Positions 1 to 8,303 of a stretch of 16,484 nt of DNA are shown here, piece by piece. The notes below the pieces were generated by a model. That model was not told the origin of the DNA. It did not search any database and saw only the letters and a list, made by a program, of their open reading frames with translations. Both the position numbers and the translations under genes were made by a program. This DNA is from Chrysochromulina tobinii (Eukaryota; Haptophyta; Prymnesiales; Chrysochromulinaceae): NCBI GenBank assembly GCA_001275005.1, contig JWZX01003021.1, positions 1-16,484 on the forward strand, read 5' to 3'. Numbering within the stretch: position 1 is the first letter of the stretch; every line of letters starts with the position of its first letter.

Positions 1-125
1 ACCGAAGGCCACACACCGGCCCAAGGCAATGCACGCGTGAGCGCGGGCACGTACTCCCCCACCCCTCAGCGGAGTATTTGTAAGGTAGTTCCGGCCCGCG
101 CGTGTCGCGGACGTGAATACACGCA

Positions 126-1436
126 ATGTCGAGTCCCAGGCGGATCCCCATAATCTCGGGCTCAGTGGGGCCATCGAAGCGCCTCAATGAGCTGGCCGAC
201 AAGAGAAAAGGCAAATCCACCTTGTACGTTGGTGGACAGAATTTGCCTGACATCATACGCACGGCGCCACCATCCATCTGGTCACCGCCAAAGGTGAGCC
301 CTCACTCTAAACAGAAAGTGCATCGTGTGATGCTCCGCGACTTCAGACAAAGCGAGTCTGTGATGCTCCGATTGCTCTCCAAGTATGACACCGACAATGA
401 TGGGTTCATTGATGAGCGAGAGTTGCGCGCCTTACTCTCCGACATGTCGTACGAAGGCATCGCCTCGACGACTCTCGACGAGAAACTCGTGCGCACTTTG
501 CTGAATGCCATCGACTCCGACGGTTCGGGCAAGGTCTCCACAGACGAGCTCATGCGTGCGTGGAAAGGCTGGCTAGGCCGTGCACTGCTACCAACGCGCT
601 GCCTGCTCATCATCGACGTGCAGAACGACTTCATCGGCGGCTCGCTCGCCGTCACGGGTGCGGAGAAGGTGGTGCCGATCATCAACGAACTGCGTCGCAA
701 GCTCGCCTTCGACGTCGTCGCCTACTCGATGGATTGGCATCCGTATAACCACTGCTCCTTTTTCGAGACGTTCCGTGACCGTGCTCACGGCTCACGACCC
801 TCCGAGGTGCACCCGGAGCACCCTCCCGACCAGAAGGCGATCCACGAGGCGCCGACGATGTTCAGCATGGTGACACTCACGGCTCCGACGGGCGCGCCCA
901 TGAGCCAGGTGCTCTGGCCACGTCATTGCGTACAAGGTACATGGGGCTCCGAGAATCACGAAGACCTCGAAATCTTGCCCACCGATGTGTGTGTCCTCAA
1001 GGGCACGGACGCGAGCATTGATAGCTACTCGGCCTTCTTTGACAATATGAAGTTCAAGGCCACGGGGCTCGTCGATGAACTCAACGCGCGCCGTGTCTCC
1101 CATCTGTACTTGGTGGGCATCGCATTCGATTATTGCGTCTGCCACTCGGCGCTCCATTCGGCCTCCGAGGGCTTCGTCGTCACAGTAGTCGAGGATGCGA
1201 CGGCCGCAGTGGCGCCCGACAGCACCGCGCGCGCGCGCGCGATGCTCACCGAGGCGGGTGTGCGCGTGTGTACCTCCAAGGAGCTACCCGCGCTCATGAA
1301 CGCCGATGTGCTCCATGAGGTTCTCGCGGCCGCAACCGCAGTCACCCGAGCGCGCGACGTCACACTTCGCACGATGCTGTCGGACGCGGCCAATGGCCAT
1401 GGTGGCCATGCGCCGTCAACATCAAAAGGGTGCTAG
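126..1436 (+). CDS. EF-hand nicotinamidase (isochorismatase-like hydrolase)
   Basis: 436 residues, intronless, ATG start. Two EF-hand loops come first: residues 88-99 (D88, D90, D92, D96, E99) and 130-141 (D130, D132, S134, E141). The nicotinamidase domain fills about 157-390. Its expected catalytic triad is visible: D164 in IIDVQNDF, K292 in VLKG, and C337 in AFDYCVC. A metal site is formed by D203, H205 and H209 in MDWHPYNH. The WPRHCVQGT stretch (264-272) is also typical of the family. The enzyme should deamidate nicotinamide to nicotinate in NAD salvage, probably in the cytosol since no signal or membrane segment is seen. From family knowledge, some animal nicotinamidases (Drosophila Naam) also carry EF-hands; calcium control is an inference. 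The first 60 residues and the alanine-rich tail have no recognised domain. Assignment of the catalytic domain is secure. Confidence 0.93.
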   Translation: MSSPRRIPIISGSVGPSKRLNELADKRKGKSTLYVGGQNLPDIIRTAPPSIWSPPKVSPHSKQKVHRVMLRDFRQSESVMLRLLSKYDTDNDGFIDERELRALLSDMSYEGIASTTLDEKLVRTLLNAIDSDGSGKVSTDELMRAWKGWLGRALLPTRCLLIIDVQNDFIGGSLAVTGAEKVVPIINELRRKLAFDVVAYSMDWHPYNHCSFFETFRDRAHGSRPSEVHPEHPPDQKAIHEAPTMFSMVTLTAPTGAPMSQVLWPRHCVQGTWGSENHEDLEILPTDVCVLKGTDASIDSYSAFFDNMKFKATGLVDELNARRVSHLYLVGIAFDYCVCHSALHSASEGFVVTVVEDATAAVAPDSTARARAMLTEAGVRVCTSKELPALMNADVLHEVLAAATAVTRARDVTLRTMLSDAANGHGGHAPSTSKGC

Positions 1437-2031
1437 GCCCGAGGCCTGCAGCGGCACCGATGGCGGCGATACCGAGGCGGCGGCAACCATAGCCACCCAT
1501 CAAATCTCAACGATGGCCCAGCCCCGCTCTTCCCCGCACACGACACCCACCCCAAAGATTAACAGTCTTGACGTGTTCGTGTACAATTCTTTAACTTAGG
1601 AAGGCCCACATCCCTAACTTGTAAGTCTGTTTGTAGAGTCTAGAGACAGTTTGGTGCAATGGACATATCCACGCGTTTCAATTTGTGTCGAGTGTCGGTA
1701 TGCCGGTATGGTTGACCCCCAAGACGTCCATTGCGGTATGGTCAATGGAGATTGGAGTGGCCCAACCGCCAACGTCGCGGGTGCCGGGACGCTTGCTTGC
1801 TTGCTCGCTTGCTTGCTTGCTGGTCTACGCGCATATTTTTCATCGATTTTGGATGGAGGCCTGGCCCACCAGAGAATAAGATTTTGTCACGAGAGGTCGA
1901 GATCGAACTTCAGTGTTCCTCCCTGAACACAGATTCCTTTCGTCGGAATCTCAGGAATCTCGGTCCGTCCGTCGGTGGGACCGCCGCGTCTGCCGCCCAC
2001 AGCAGAAGCACAATTTGTTGGCGCGGCGACC
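1437..2031. other. Intergenic spacer with tetranucleotide microsatellite
   Basis: No convincing coding region. It holds the 3' flank of the nicotinamidase and the 5' flank of the membrane glycoprotein gene. Open frames here lack codon bias and plausible protein composition. The one clear structure is the GCTT-type repeat at 1791-1821. Confidence 0.6.
1791..1821. repeat. GCTT tetranucleotide microsatellite
   Basis: About seven and a half tandem copies of GCTT (one reading GCTC) in a spacer. Repeats like this are commonly length-polymorphic; no function is implied. Confidence 0.85.
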
Positions 2032-2721
2032 ATGGCCTCGTACATGAACAATGTACCGGGATCCCCCATGGCCATGGATGGACCTCGCAGCCTTGCTCAG
2101 CGCGAGTACCTGCTCGTGGGCGCCGAGGCTCCGAAACATGATACCCGGTGTTGGCACCAGCGGAACCCAGTGTTTTTTGCATTGGGCATTGGCATCCTCA
2201 TGTCAAGCATCAGTGGTGTGATCACGGCCGGTTTCTTCTTGTACGGGTTCTCGTTTGAGGCGAACACGGCACAGGTATCGCTGCCATCCTGCGGAGCCTG
2301 CATAAAGTCACCTCTGGATGGTAGATTCGTGGGCGAAGGCCAATTGAGCATCACTATCGTGGGAAACCCATTGCTGTTCACCTGGACAACATCTTATGCG
2401 TTCAATGCCAGCAATGGCACTGTGGACGTATCTGTGGTGCCCATTTTGAATCCGTTTCCGCATCCGCTGACGGCGTTTGATTGCCCCGGAGTGCCGTACT
2501 TCATCGCCGACTATACCGTGTGCAACATTAGCATCACAGACGCGTGCATCGTCGCGGCTGGGGGTGGCACGGACAGTACACCATCGGACGTCTATTGGAA
2601 CGGCGCGGACAACATCACGCAGATCCAGTACACCACTACCCCCGCTGGCGCAAGCACCACTGTGATCAACATGGTTCGGGTCCCCGACCCCGGGAGCGGA
2701 TCGTACGCGTATGAGTTCTGA
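2032..2721 (+). CDS. Small single-pass membrane glycoprotein, unknown function
   Basis: 229 residues if translation starts at the ATG at 2032, which sits in a strong Kozak-like context (gcgaccATGg). The frame is open further upstream to a GTG at 1975, but no upstream ATG is seen. Residues 1-44 are polar. One long hydrophobic segment follows at about 46-73 (from NPVFFALG to FFLYGFSF). The rest is a beta-rich, probably lumenal or extracellular domain with four N-glycosylation sequons (NAS, NGT, NIS, NIT) and several cysteines (CGAC, DCPG, VCN, DAC). This fits a type II membrane protein or one with an uncleaved signal anchor. A remote similarity to LEA2-like single-pass proteins is possible but I cannot support it. 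The gene converges on the HTTM-like gene. Coding status is fairly sure, function unknown. Confidence 0.75.
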   Translation: MASYMNNVPGSPMAMDGPRSLAQREYLLVGAEAPKHDTRCWHQRNPVFFALGIGILMSSISGVITAGFFLYGFSFEANTAQVSLPSCGACIKSPLDGRFVGEGQLSITIVGNPLLFTWTTSYAFNASNGTVDVSVVPILNPFPHPLTAFDCPGVPYFIADYTVCNISITDACIVAAGGGTDSTPSDVYWNGADNITQIQYTTTPAGASTTVINMVRVPDPGSGSYAYEF

Positions 2722-3412
2722 CGGCGCGGTGTCTGAGCATCGAGCTCACAGGCCAGAGGCCCCTCAGTCCCAGCTCTACGTGGAGGCAGCGGCGTGTGGC
2801 AGGCCAGTGCATTCAGTCAGCAGAGAAGTGTGCGTAAGTAAAGTAAGTTAGTTCAACAGAGCGCTCGATCGTTGTAACACTAACAGTGCGTTGGTCGCCG
2901 TTACGTGTGTGCCCGTTTGCGCTTGTTGCGGTATTCCGTTAGTTCTGGATTCACACACTATCGATCACCACCTGATGTTGAACTCAGTGATTGACCCAAA
3001 GGGGTAGGGGGATAGAGGTATTCTTTTTATTTCTTATCTGGAGCGCGTGTTTTAGCTGTGTACGGTCGGTTGTGTACACACACTCACAGTCACCACCTCT
3101 GTTTGAGTTTTAATTGAGTTACACATAAGTTTAACATACACTAAGTACGCCCCACCACCACCTGAATTCTTTGATTTTGAGCTCACAGGTGCGACCGACC
3201 GAGACAGAAGTGTAGACAAAGAACCTAGAACGGGCGGCCGCGCCCGCTGCGCCCGCCGTCGGCGCCGACCCCGCTCCCCGGGGCCGCGCCCCGCCCCGCG
3301 CCCGGGTCCGGGTCGAATAAAATACGATCAACAGCAGTCTACTTAGTTTACAGTGATCAGCATTTTGGCTGACACTCACGCATCGCCCCATCCGTGGCGA
3401 CAACTCACAGCC
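2722..3412. other. Convergent intergenic spacer with a GC island
   Basis: Spacer between the 3' ends of two convergent genes. Much of it is AT-richer than the surroundings and shows no coding signal. The stretch at about 3231-3310 is extremely GC-rich and contains the perfect 12-base palindrome GTCGGCGCCGAC (3258-3269). An AATAAA lies just after the island near 3316; an inverse TTTATT lies near 3026 and could act as a poly(A) signal for the minus-strand gene. Both are speculative. Confidence 0.5.
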
Positions 3413-5315
3413 TCACGCGCTACAATGTATCTCGTCCCCAGGGTTGGCGTCGGACTCGGGCACCAGCGGCACCGGGTATTGCATCAGCACCTTGCTCAGC
3501 CACCACGGCGGGGCGGGGGCAAGGCCGGGCTCATTCGCGCCGCACGCCGCAGGCCAAAGCCCGCCGCCCACACGGCATCGGCTCGCACCGGTCGTCGGGT
3601 CGTACGCGACGGTCACAGTCGGCCCGCGGTGCGCGCGCCACATGGCCGGTGAGCCTTCCATGAGTGGGAGGCGGACGTAGCTGAGGCTGAACCGCTCGCC
3701 CGCGGCACGCGCGAGGGCGAGCACGCGCCGAAGCTCATACGCAGTCATCACGTAGCTCAGCGCCGACGATGCACTCGGCAGCTGCGCGTCGTTGCCAATC
3801 GTGCCACCATCTGGCAGGTCGGCTTCACGCCCAAGGTACATACGTGCGCAGTAGGCGCCAAAGTAACGGCCAGAAGCTCCTGCGCCACGGAGGAGCTGCA
3901 AGGCGCGCGGCGGGAGCATCTGTGTCCGAGTCGGCGGGTGAGAGAGCGAGCAGCGTGGGCGAGTCGGTCGCATCGACGCGCACAAGGGTGGCATGGCCGG
4001 GCAGGAGACTCGACGGCCCGAAGACATCCACCGGTACGAGGAGATGATTAGAGCCGCCATAGTGCCTGCGGCCGCCATCGCGAGACGGTGAGGCCAGTGA
4101 GGTCATTGCACAACATAGGAGAGGGCAAGCGAGTGAGGCGCGAGGGAGGCGCGAGGGAGGCGCGAGGCGGCGCCGGGGCGTTTTCTCAGTGCCATATCGG
4201 CGCCAGATGGCACAGCAAGGCACGCACTTGAGGTTGCTGTACATCGTGAGAGAGGACATGTTTTGCCATCCGAGGATCGGCCCTCCAAGCCCCCACGCCA
4301 GGGCGGCGACCACGGCGAGCGTGCGCACACGGTGCCAGTGTGAAGGAGGGGGGAGAGTCGCTCGCGGGGTTGCAGCCGCCGCCTCTGCAGCCGGTGCTTC
4401 CAGAGCCGGTCCTTCGACAGTCAGGGCGATGGCCCGAGTATAGATCGATGAGAGCAGGACGGCGAAGAGAAAATGCGCGTCGATGCCGCCATGGAGGTAC
4501 TGGCAGGCTCCGGCGCCGAGGGCCGCGATCGCGGCGTAGGCACCGAGAGGCGCGAGCGCGCTGGCCTCTTCCAGCGCGGCGCGCACGCCGTCGGGTAGGA
4601 AGAGGCCGTAGCGACAGACGCACATTAGAGAGAAACCACCGGCATAATTCAGAGGCAGCACGTTGATGGTCAAGTGGAAGGCGCAGCCCAGAAGCACGCC
4701 CACGCGCGGTGCGGCGGCGAGCAATGGGCCGAGGCTGAGCTCGAGGAGCGCGGTGAGCGCGGGCGATGCGCGCAGCAGTACCCCCGCCGCAACACCGCCA
4801 GCTGGAAGCAGGCTGGCGGGCGCAATGACAGACGCGAGCTCGGCGAAGAGCACGGACGCGCACGAGGTGCGGTAGTCGATGAAGGAGGTGGTGAGCTTCC
4901 AAAACGCAGCGACGAGGTACAGCGATACCATCGCCGCCCGGGCAGCTGGCATGAAGACACGATCCACGTCGGCTTCGAGCCTAGCGCTGATGACAAAGAT
5001 CACCTCAACAACCGCTGCCCAGCACATGTGGTCCCAGCACATGGGGAGCCAGACGCAAAAGAGGAAGATGTTGCTCAAGTGCGCCATAACGACAGTCCGG
5101 CGCGAAGGCTTCCACAGTGCCAGCAGGATGAGCGGAAGCCGCAAGCTCCAGTCGAGGACGCTTGAAATGGGTCTTGTGTCGACCGCTCCGGCGTAGCCAA
5201 GCAAGCCGATACTGCGTAGTCCACGGTCGATGAACGGTGCGAGCTGGCCCAAGCACCAGAGCGTGACGTATGAGGCGCTCGGCACACACGAGTGGGCATT
5301 AGTGGAAGGAGACAT
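3413..5315 (-). CDS. HTTM / vitamin K-dependent gamma-carboxylase-like membrane protein (one intron, one frame break)
   Basis: Start chosen at the ATG at 5315; the frame is open a little further upstream but without ATG. Exon 1 (5315-4228) encodes about ten hydrophobic segments and the motif AAFWKLTTSFIDYRTSCA, which I associate with HTTM/VKGC-like proteins of microalgae. A GT-AG intron (4066-4227) joins MYSNLK to HYGGSNHLLVP. The C-terminal soluble part (LLRGAGASGRYFGAYCARMYLG, then a stretch rich in R, L and A, ending near 3413 with PAPPWWLSKVLMQYPVPL) lies in a second frame. The switch falls near 3917-3935 and needs an indel or a second 64-base intron (3920-3983). Expected length is about 580 residues by the indel model. 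True VKGC carboxylates glutamates; whether this relative has any enzyme activity is unknown. It probably sits in an internal membrane. Family assignment is from memory of motif patterns, not from a search. Confidence 0.72.
4066..4227 (-). other. Intron in the HTTM-like gene
   Basis: On the minus strand the donor is CTCAA|GTGCGT and the acceptor CCGCAG|GCACTAT. Splicing joins the codons to LKHYGGSNHLL with no change of frame (phase 2). The intron is 162 bases, a multiple of three, and has no in-frame stop, so an unspliced transcript would encode 54 extra, compositionally odd residues. It contains tandem copies of an 11-base GCGAGGGAGGC-like unit near 4139-4167. Confidence 0.75.
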
Positions 5316-6198
5316 TTGCGTCTTTGAGAAAGGGTCAGTTGAATCGACACACAAGGTACCGACCAGCCACTACCACACGAAACACAGGACAGACGGGCGC
5401 TGTCACCGCGGTCGCGTCACTCGGTGGACTAACACACCGGCGAGGATTTTCAAGGATCCGGCCCCTACCCCCCGTCCCAGCCACACTACATCTATCGGCC
5501 CCCGTGCCGGTAGTTCGTATAACTGGCCTCCCCGTGCCCCCGAGCAAGTACGACCTGTCCCCCGTGCCCGGCCCTTGGAGGACATGAAGAGCACACTGAT
5601 CGTCGTCTGAAAGGGGTGTGCCGTGTGCTATAGCACCCCTCTAATTGCACGGGAGCCGTTTTGAGGCTTGTATGGGCGCGGCGTCGCTTATAGAGACTAT
5701 ATGAGTAGAATCTAGAGACTGGTGACCGGTTACATTAAGTACATGGATCCCGTGGTGTTGTGTATGGCGTGATTGCACGTAGTAACACCAGATATGATAA
5801 TACACATCGATCTCCGTTTCCCCCCTTTTGCCACGAAGGGCTTATACGACACTCCCATTTACTCCTCTCCTCGTGGATGCCTCCCCCTCTCGGGTCATGC
5901 TTGAACGCGTGCAGTACGGGCTCGCGGACAGGACGACAACGGTGCTTCGAAACCTCATGGCATGCACAGACACACTAGGCTGTTCCCCCATCCCTCGTGG
6001 TCCACTCTCTTTCTTCCCCGGGAAGATTCCGTGCTCTCCGTGCCCCCCCCTCTCGGAGTCATGCTTGGGCTCATAGTAGTAGCCTATCGGAGCAAGCAGG
6101 CGGATGATCGAGCATCCGAAATCTCGGAGTTCATGGTTCTTGGACATACCTGACTCAACTAGGAGTGTGTCGGGAAGAGCACTGGTGTGTGCGCACCT
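5316..6198. other. Long intergenic spacer upstream of the HTTM-like gene
   Basis: Presumably contains the promoter of the minus-strand HTTM-like gene and the 3' flank of the minus-strand gene ending at 6199. No coding signal is convincing. Short direct repeats are visible: CCCCGTGCC three times between 5490 and 5575, and CCCCTCTCGG followed by GTCATGCTTG at about 5884-5903 and again, with one inserted base, at about 6048-6066. Confidence 0.5.
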
Positions 6199-7332
6199 TC
6201 ATCCGGACGTGGTGAAGTTGGGCTCCACGAGGAACTCGTAAAAGTACTGAATCTCTTCTTGCCCACCGGGCTCGTGTGACGTGACGGCGACGACGTCGGA
6301 TTCCTCCAGGTTGAACATGAGACCTTCGGCCGCGTCGGCATCGAAAGAGCCGCCTTCTACCGAGGCAAGATATTCGGCGATAAGCTGATGTGCGACGAGC
6401 GCCCGTCCGCTGGGGGCTTTCGCTTGCGAGATGGAAATGAGATGGTAAATTGCGCGAGCTAGCGAGGCCGCTGCGCGAAGGTGAGGGATTGCGATCCGCT
6501 TGCCAATAGGCGACGTGCCCGGTATGGGCATCGGGCAGTTCCATCCGTGGATGATAATGCGGGCGCTCGGCGGGGCTGCTGGTGCCATCACAGCGTCGGG
6601 GATGTGGGAACCGTGCTCCTGAAGCCCGAGGCTCGCTGCCGAGGCGGCAAGCACGTGGCCCGGAGAATGTGGCGGGGTAAAGTGCGTACGCGCTGCTTTG
6701 GCGTTCGGCTGAGTCGCCGCATCGCCCTGGGCTGGCGGAATCGGCCGCTGTGGAGGGTGGGCGTGCGTCAATCTCGTCGCTGTTGGTGGCGCCACGTGCG
6801 CTGGTGGCGGAGGGGGATACTCCGGGGCTGCAGCGGCCCATTCACGGAGGGATCCGTCGTAATGTTGGTGGAATTGTTCTCTCGTGAACGGTCCCGATCC
6901 ATCGGAGTCGTAACGGCGCTCATCGCGTGCTGTGGGAGGGACATGTCCGAAGACACCCGTTCCATCGGTAGCACGGAGGCGGTCAGCGGCAAACACGGTC
7001 GGCGGTGCTGGGGCTTTACCCTTGCCTTTTCCCGCTCCTTTTCCGGCTCCTTTTCCGGCTCCCTTTCCCTCGCCTTTTCCGGCGCCTTTGCCTTTACCAG
7101 CACCCTTGCCGATGGTGGTTTCCGGCTGACGGGGGATAAACTGGGGTGCAGCGTAGGGGGCTTCAGCGCCTGTGCCATACTGATCGGCAGCGCGGGCAGG
7201 GCGGAAGGAGTCGACTTGGGATTGGATCTGGCCCTCCATCCTCGCAGTCGCGATGGATGCGGCTGCTTTCACGCGGGTTTCGGAGAGCGAGTTGACGACC
7301 GCTTCGCCCGTCTTATTGAAGCTGGTGCACAT
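6199..7332 (-). CDS. Uncharacterised protein with Gly-Lys-Ala low-complexity linker (downstream part of a broken gene?)
   Basis: From the first ATG (7332) it encodes 377 residues, but the frame stays open and coding-like upstream to 7509, starting YPFLPAGVCRKAVERLSATD, with no ATG before a TGA at 7510-7512. This argues that 7332 is not the real N-terminus. Features: a cysteine cluster just upstream of and over the ATG (CKNSSCRTAMC), an alanine-rich likely helical segment, a basic glycine-lysine repeat (residues 75-106), a proline-rich middle and a C-terminal globular region with RIIIHGWNCPMPIPG and an acidic end. No known domain is recognised. It lies in the same minus-strand frame as the coding segment at 8226-8841, from which it is separated by a plus-strand coding segment. 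The two may be one gene (see findings). A retroelement gag-like or viral-type structural protein is conceivable but unsupported. Confidence 0.6.
   Translation of the reverse strand: MCTSFNKTGEAVVNSLSETRVKAAASIATARMEGQIQSQVDSFRPARAADQYGTGAEAPYAAPQFIPRQPETTIGKGAGKGKGAGKGEGKGAGKGAGKGAGKGKGKAPAPPTVFAADRLRATDGTGVFGHVPPTARDERRYDSDGSGPFTREQFHQHYDGSLREWAAAAPEYPPPPPAHVAPPTATRLTHAHPPQRPIPPAQGDAATQPNAKAARTHFTPPHSPGHVLAASAASLGLQEHGSHIPDAVMAPAAPPSARIIIHGWNCPMPIPGTSPIGKRIAIPHLRAAASLARAIYHLISISQAKAPSGRALVAHQLIAEYLASVEGGSFDADAAEGLMFNLEESDVVAVTSHEPGGQEEIQYFYEFLVEPNFTTSG
7019..7109. repeat. Imperfect tandem repeat encoding Gly-Lys-Ala residues
   Basis: Repeated CTTTTCCGGCTC-like units on the plus strand, read on the minus strand as alternating GKGAGKGKG-type peptides. 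This is internal to the coding region ending at 6199 and produces a strongly basic, flexible linker. Confidence 0.7.
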
Positions 7333-7511
7333 GGCCGTGCGGCACGAGCTATTCTTGCAGGCGGCAGTGATGTATTGCGCTGGCGTATCCAGTGCATCCG
7401 CGGCCCGCTCCGCATGGACTGCGGGGATGTAGCACGGAGAATCAGTGGCCGATAGGCGTTCAACAGCCTTGCGGCATACGCCAGCAGGTAGGAAGGGGTA
7501 TCGCGATCGTC

Positions 7512-8303
7512 ATGTACCTCCAAGACACCCGCGAAATCCGCATCCAAACGCCCACAGTCCGAGCATGGCTCATGGACGATGTGCTCGAAGATGTGAATAA
7601 GGTGCTCGAGACGACGCGTTTCCAACCGCGCGCAGGCTTCACGACCCAAGCGATCCTCGGTCAACCGGTCCGGCTTGCCCCACGCATGCCCGGCGGCGTG
7701 GGCATCGGTATCTCGCTCAAATTCTGGATGATTCCGCCACCGGGCCTTGACCCGCGTGATCCTGCATCCCTCAAGGGCGTGGTGCTCCCCACACCCGTCC
7801 TACTGCCGCGTCGCTACGTCGAAGACCCTCAGTCGGGAGAATGGCTCCCTGACTGGTTGCATGACCCCGACCCGACCGTATCCACGCGCCAACTCACGCG
7901 CGCGGAACGCTGCCAAGGAGGTCCGAACGGCCAAGGCGATGGCGTCAGCGTCCGATACATCGTCTCAGGTGGTGCTCGCATCGGCGGAACGCCGCTCGAG
8001 TCTGCCTATGATGGCGAGAGATTCTTCCGGCTCGGAGATGACTACGACCCAGAGTCGGATGGCATCGAAGGATTACAAATCCTCTCCACCTCGCACAAAC
8101 TCGGCGACACCGCGCGACGCAACGCTCAGCGCAAAATCGCTGCGCAAAAAGCGCAACGAGCAGCGGCAGCCAAACTCGACCCAGAGGCGATGACCGCCCA
8201 CACGGCCGCCCTGGCGAAGAGGGGTTCAGTCCTCCCGCTGGGGTGGATTTATCCGGGCGATCGGCGAAGAGCGCGAGGTTTGGGACGTGATCGGGCGTGG
8301 TAA
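7512..8303 (+). CDS. Uncharacterised coding segment on the opposite strand
   Basis: 263 residues from the first ATG (7512) to a stop at 8303. Codon choice and amino acid composition look like real protein from about 7500 to about 8220: for example RAWLMDDVLEDVNKVLETT, then GVGIGISLKFWMIPPPG, then an aspartate-rich part (RLGDDYDPESDGIEGL), then a basic alanine-rich helix (residues 200-235). The last 25 residues, past the base around 8225, look like the antisense shadow of the minus-strand gene there. The stop therefore appears accidental, and the start is weakly placed too (atcgtcATGt). The segment lacks natural gene ends and may be a displaced piece, inserted or inverted, of the flanking minus-strand gene. 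No domain is recognised. Confidence 0.5.
   Translation: MYLQDTREIRIQTPTVRAWLMDDVLEDVNKVLETTRFQPRAGFTTQAILGQPVRLAPRMPGGVGIGISLKFWMIPPPGLDPRDPASLKGVVLPTPVLLPRRYVEDPQSGEWLPDWLHDPDPTVSTRQLTRAERCQGGPNGQGDGVSVRYIVSGGARIGGTPLESAYDGERFFRLGDDYDPESDGIEGLQILSTSHKLGDTARRNAQRKIAAQKAQRAAAAKLDPEAMTAHTAALAKRGSVLPLGWIYPGDRRRARGLGRDRAW

Noticed and set aside
792-1157. 121-residue minus-strand open frame inside the nicotinamidase
   Set aside because: Antisense shadow; the plus strand carries the catalytic motifs.
1975-2031. Upstream GTG start for the membrane glycoprotein
   Set aside because: Non-ATG start is unlikely in a eukaryotic gene, and the ATG at 2032 has a strong context.
4186-4902. 238-residue minus-strand open frame overlapping the HTTM-like gene in another frame
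   Set aside because: Arg/Ala/His-rich shadow of the same strand; the membrane segments and motifs lie in the other frame.
6481-7455. 324-residue plus-strand open frame
   Set aside because: Antisense of the GKG-linker gene; its Ser/Phe/Arg repeats mirror the low-complexity coding on the other strand, and the minus strand has the better coding signal.
7500-8225. Reading the strand-switch segment as a minus-strand intron (introner-type)
   Set aside because: Its ends are CTTCGCC and GCGAT next to the repeats, without GT-AG or GC-AG at the duplication boundaries, and the segment itself has coding character.
7504-8263. CGATCG palindromes at 7504-7509 and 8258-8263 as inversion sites
   Set aside because: Recombination exactly there would not restore the reading frames at the two junctions, and a 6-base palindrome is expected by chance.
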